Assembly (NCBI GenBank): GCA_903876715.1
Contig: CAIRBF010000444.1
Coordinates: 1 to 49,518 of the forward strand
Origin: an uncultured beta proteobacterium
Lineage (GTDB): Bacteria; Pseudomonadota; Gammaproteobacteria; Burkholderiales; Burkholderiaceae_C
Direction: 5' to 3'
Length of the DNA stretch: 49,518 nucleotides
A model generated the notes under the pieces. It made no database searches, was not told where the DNA came from, and saw only the letters and a program-made list of their open reading frames with translations. Position 1 is the stretch's first letter. Every line of letters starts with the position of its first letter. Made by a program: the position numbers and the translations under genes. Shown piece by piece: positions 48,199 to 49,518 of this stretch.

Positions 48199-49518
48199 TG
48201 CGCACCCTGCTTCGCGCAGACTGGGTCCTGGGCTACGACGGCCGCGGTCATCGTCTGATCGAGGGCGGGGAGGTCGTGTTCTCCGGCACGCGGATCGAAT
48301 TCGTCGGGCGAGGCTTCCAGGGTCATGTGGACCGTCGCAAGGACTACGGCAGGGCGCTGATCAGTCCGGGCCTGATCGATCTGGACGCGCTGGGCGACCT
48401 GGACTCGGGCGTACTGACCGTCGACAACGGCGACAAGCTGGAGATGGGCCGCCTCTGGTCAGAGGACTACCTGCGCGCCGGGCCGGTTGAAGCCTACAGC
48501 CTCGAGCAGGAGGTGTTCAAGTACCGCTATGCCTTCAGCCAGTTGATCCGCAATGGCATCACCACCGCGCTGCCGATCACCTCGATGTACTACCGTGCCT
48601 GGGCCGAGCACTACGACGAGTTCGCGGGCGTCGCCCAGGTGGCCCAGGACCTGGGGCTGCGCGTCTACCTCTCGCCGTGCTACATGAGCGGCATGACCTA
48701 TGTGCGCCGCGACCGCACGCTCGCGCGTCATTGGGACGAAGCGCGCGGCCTGGCCGGGCTGGATGCTGCGCTGCGCTTCATCCGCGACTTCGACGGCGCG
48801 GGTGGCGGTCTGGTGCGTGGCGCGCTGATGCCCGACCGCATCGAGACGTGCACGCCGGCACTGCTGGCCCGCACCGCGGCCGCAAGTGCCGAACTCGGGG
48901 TGCCGGTACGCCTTCACTGCTGCCAGTCGGCCTACGAATTCGAGACCGTCCTCACGCTGCGCGGCCGCACGCCGCTGGGCTGGTTGGAGGAGTTGGGCCT
49001 GCTGAACCCCCGCGCCATCCTGCCGCATGGTCTCTACCTCAGCGGCCACCCCAGGGTCGCGCGGCAGGGTGACGAGGACTGGCAGCGGCTGCGTGCCAGC
49101 GGGGCCACGGTCGCCCACTGCCCGGCGGTGTTCGCGCGTGGCGGCGAGGCACTGGACTCCTTTGGCCGCTACCGCGCCGACGGCATCAAGCTCGGGCTGG
49201 GCACCGACACCTGGCCGCCCGACCTGGTGCACAACATGCAGCTGGGCCTGTACCTGGCACGGGTGAAGGAGGGCAACGCCTCACAAACCTCGATGGCTGA
49301 TCTGTTCAACGCCGCCACGCTGGGCGGCGCGCAGGCGCTCGGTCGCGACGACCTGGGCCGGCTGGCGCCCGGAGCCCAGGCCGACATCGTGGTGTTCGAC
49401 CTGAATGGTGCCCACCTCGGGCCGATCTTCGAACCGCTCAAGAACCTGCTGCTGGCGGGGCGCGGCGACGACTGCCGCGCCAGCTACATCCAGGGGCGCC
49501 AGGTGATGGAGGACTTCA
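48198..49518 (+). CDS. Chlorohydrolase-like amidohydrolase, 3' end beyond window
   Basis: At least 440 residues from ATG 48198 (MRTLLRADWV), running off the right edge. It has the composite domain and barrel layout of the TrzA/guanine-deaminase branch. Later motifs are VRLHCCQSAYE, AILPHGLYLSGHP, VAHCPAVFARGGE and LGLGTDTWPPDLVHNM. However, where relatives have the metal-binding HxH after PG, this protein reads LISPGLIDLDALGDLD, with aspartates in place of histidines. It may bind metal differently or belong to a divergent, perhaps non-classical, subgroup. Translational coupling to the CodA-like gene suggests they work in sequence. Confidence 0.83.
   Translation, partial: MRTLLRADWVLGYDGRGHRLIEGGEVVFSGTRIEFVGRGFQGHVDRRKDYGRALISPGLIDLDALGDLDSGVLTVDNGDKLEMGRLWSEDYLRAGPVEAYSLEQEVFKYRYAFSQLIRNGITTALPITSMYYRAWAEHYDEFAGVAQVAQDLGLRVYLSPCYMSGMTYVRRDRTLARHWDEARGLAGLDAALRFIRDFDGAGGGLVRGALMPDRIETCTPALLARTAAASAELGVPVRLHCCQSAYEFETVLTLRGRTPLGWLEELGLLNPRAILPHGLYLSGHPRVARQGDEDWQRLRASGATVAHCPAVFARGGEALDSFGRYRADGIKLGLGTDTWPPDLVHNMQLGLYLARVKEGNASQTSMADLFNAATLGGAQALGRDDLGRLAPGAQADIVVFDLNGAHLGPIFEPLKNLLLAGRGDDCRASYIQGRQVMEDF

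Overview
The window is about 49.5 kb of very GC-rich DNA with tightly packed, translationally coupled operons (ATGA, GTGA and TTGA stop/start overlaps). Gene content suggests a soil or freshwater betaproteobacterium of the order Burkholderiales: a Bug/TctC-type periplasmic receptor, an Ada-type repair protein, IS91/IS256-family elements, and many oligopeptide ABC transporters. The order is an inference from gene style, not proven. No rRNA, tRNA or CRISPR array was seen.

Left part (1-16 kb) is a rearranged accessory region. It opens with a leftward operon: HTH antitoxin-like protein, PIN-domain protein, and an unrecognised protein cut by the window edge. Positions 1.8-4.65 kb are mobile-element debris around an intact ada-like gene (HTH + methyltransferase): two group II intron reverse-transcriptase scraps, two ABC-ATPase 3' scraps, the 5' and 3' ends of an IS91-family transposase, and two copies of a ~215-bp palindrome-rich repeat. 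Then comes a sugar-acid locus. The leftward genes are GntR regulator, Bug receptor, HpcH/HpaI aldolase, FAH-family hydrolase and a UxaA/altronate-dehydratase-family gene. The rightward genes are a cytoplasmic sulfatase, an aldo/keto reductase of the L-fucose dehydrogenase type and a COG3618 lactonase-type amidohydrolase. The set resembles non-phosphorylated L-fucose-type catabolism with a desulfation step in front. The dehydratase gene is dead: an IS256-family element sits in it with an 8-bp target duplication, and it carries two in-frame amber codons. The block is bracketed by a ~340-bp duplication of the ada 3' end.

Middle part (16-38.9 kb) is about peptide or amino-acid-conjugate use. A leftward group (class II aldolase-like, PhyH dioxygenase, D-threonine-aldolase-like enzyme, SDR, D-aminoacylase) diverges from a complete peptide-type ABC transporter (21.8-27.05 kb). 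A second leftward operon has M81 (MlrC-like) peptidase, binding protein, a fused double ATPase, two permeases and another M81 peptidase, preceded by an RraA-like gene. An IclR regulator and a third M81 gene follow, rightward. Three TTTC-N7-GAAA inverted repeats lie in the promoters of this region and may be the IclR regulon.

Right part (39-49.5 kb) is a third peptide-type ABC transporter, whose binding-protein gene has a one-base frameshift. It is followed by three amidohydrolase-superfamily genes (deaminase/chlorohydrolase types), the last cut by the window end. A degenerate GntR-like segment lies just upstream. Together the three transporters, three M81 peptidases, D-aminoacylase and deaminases look like a catabolic island for imported peptide-like or N-heterocyclic compounds; the substrates cannot be read from sequence.
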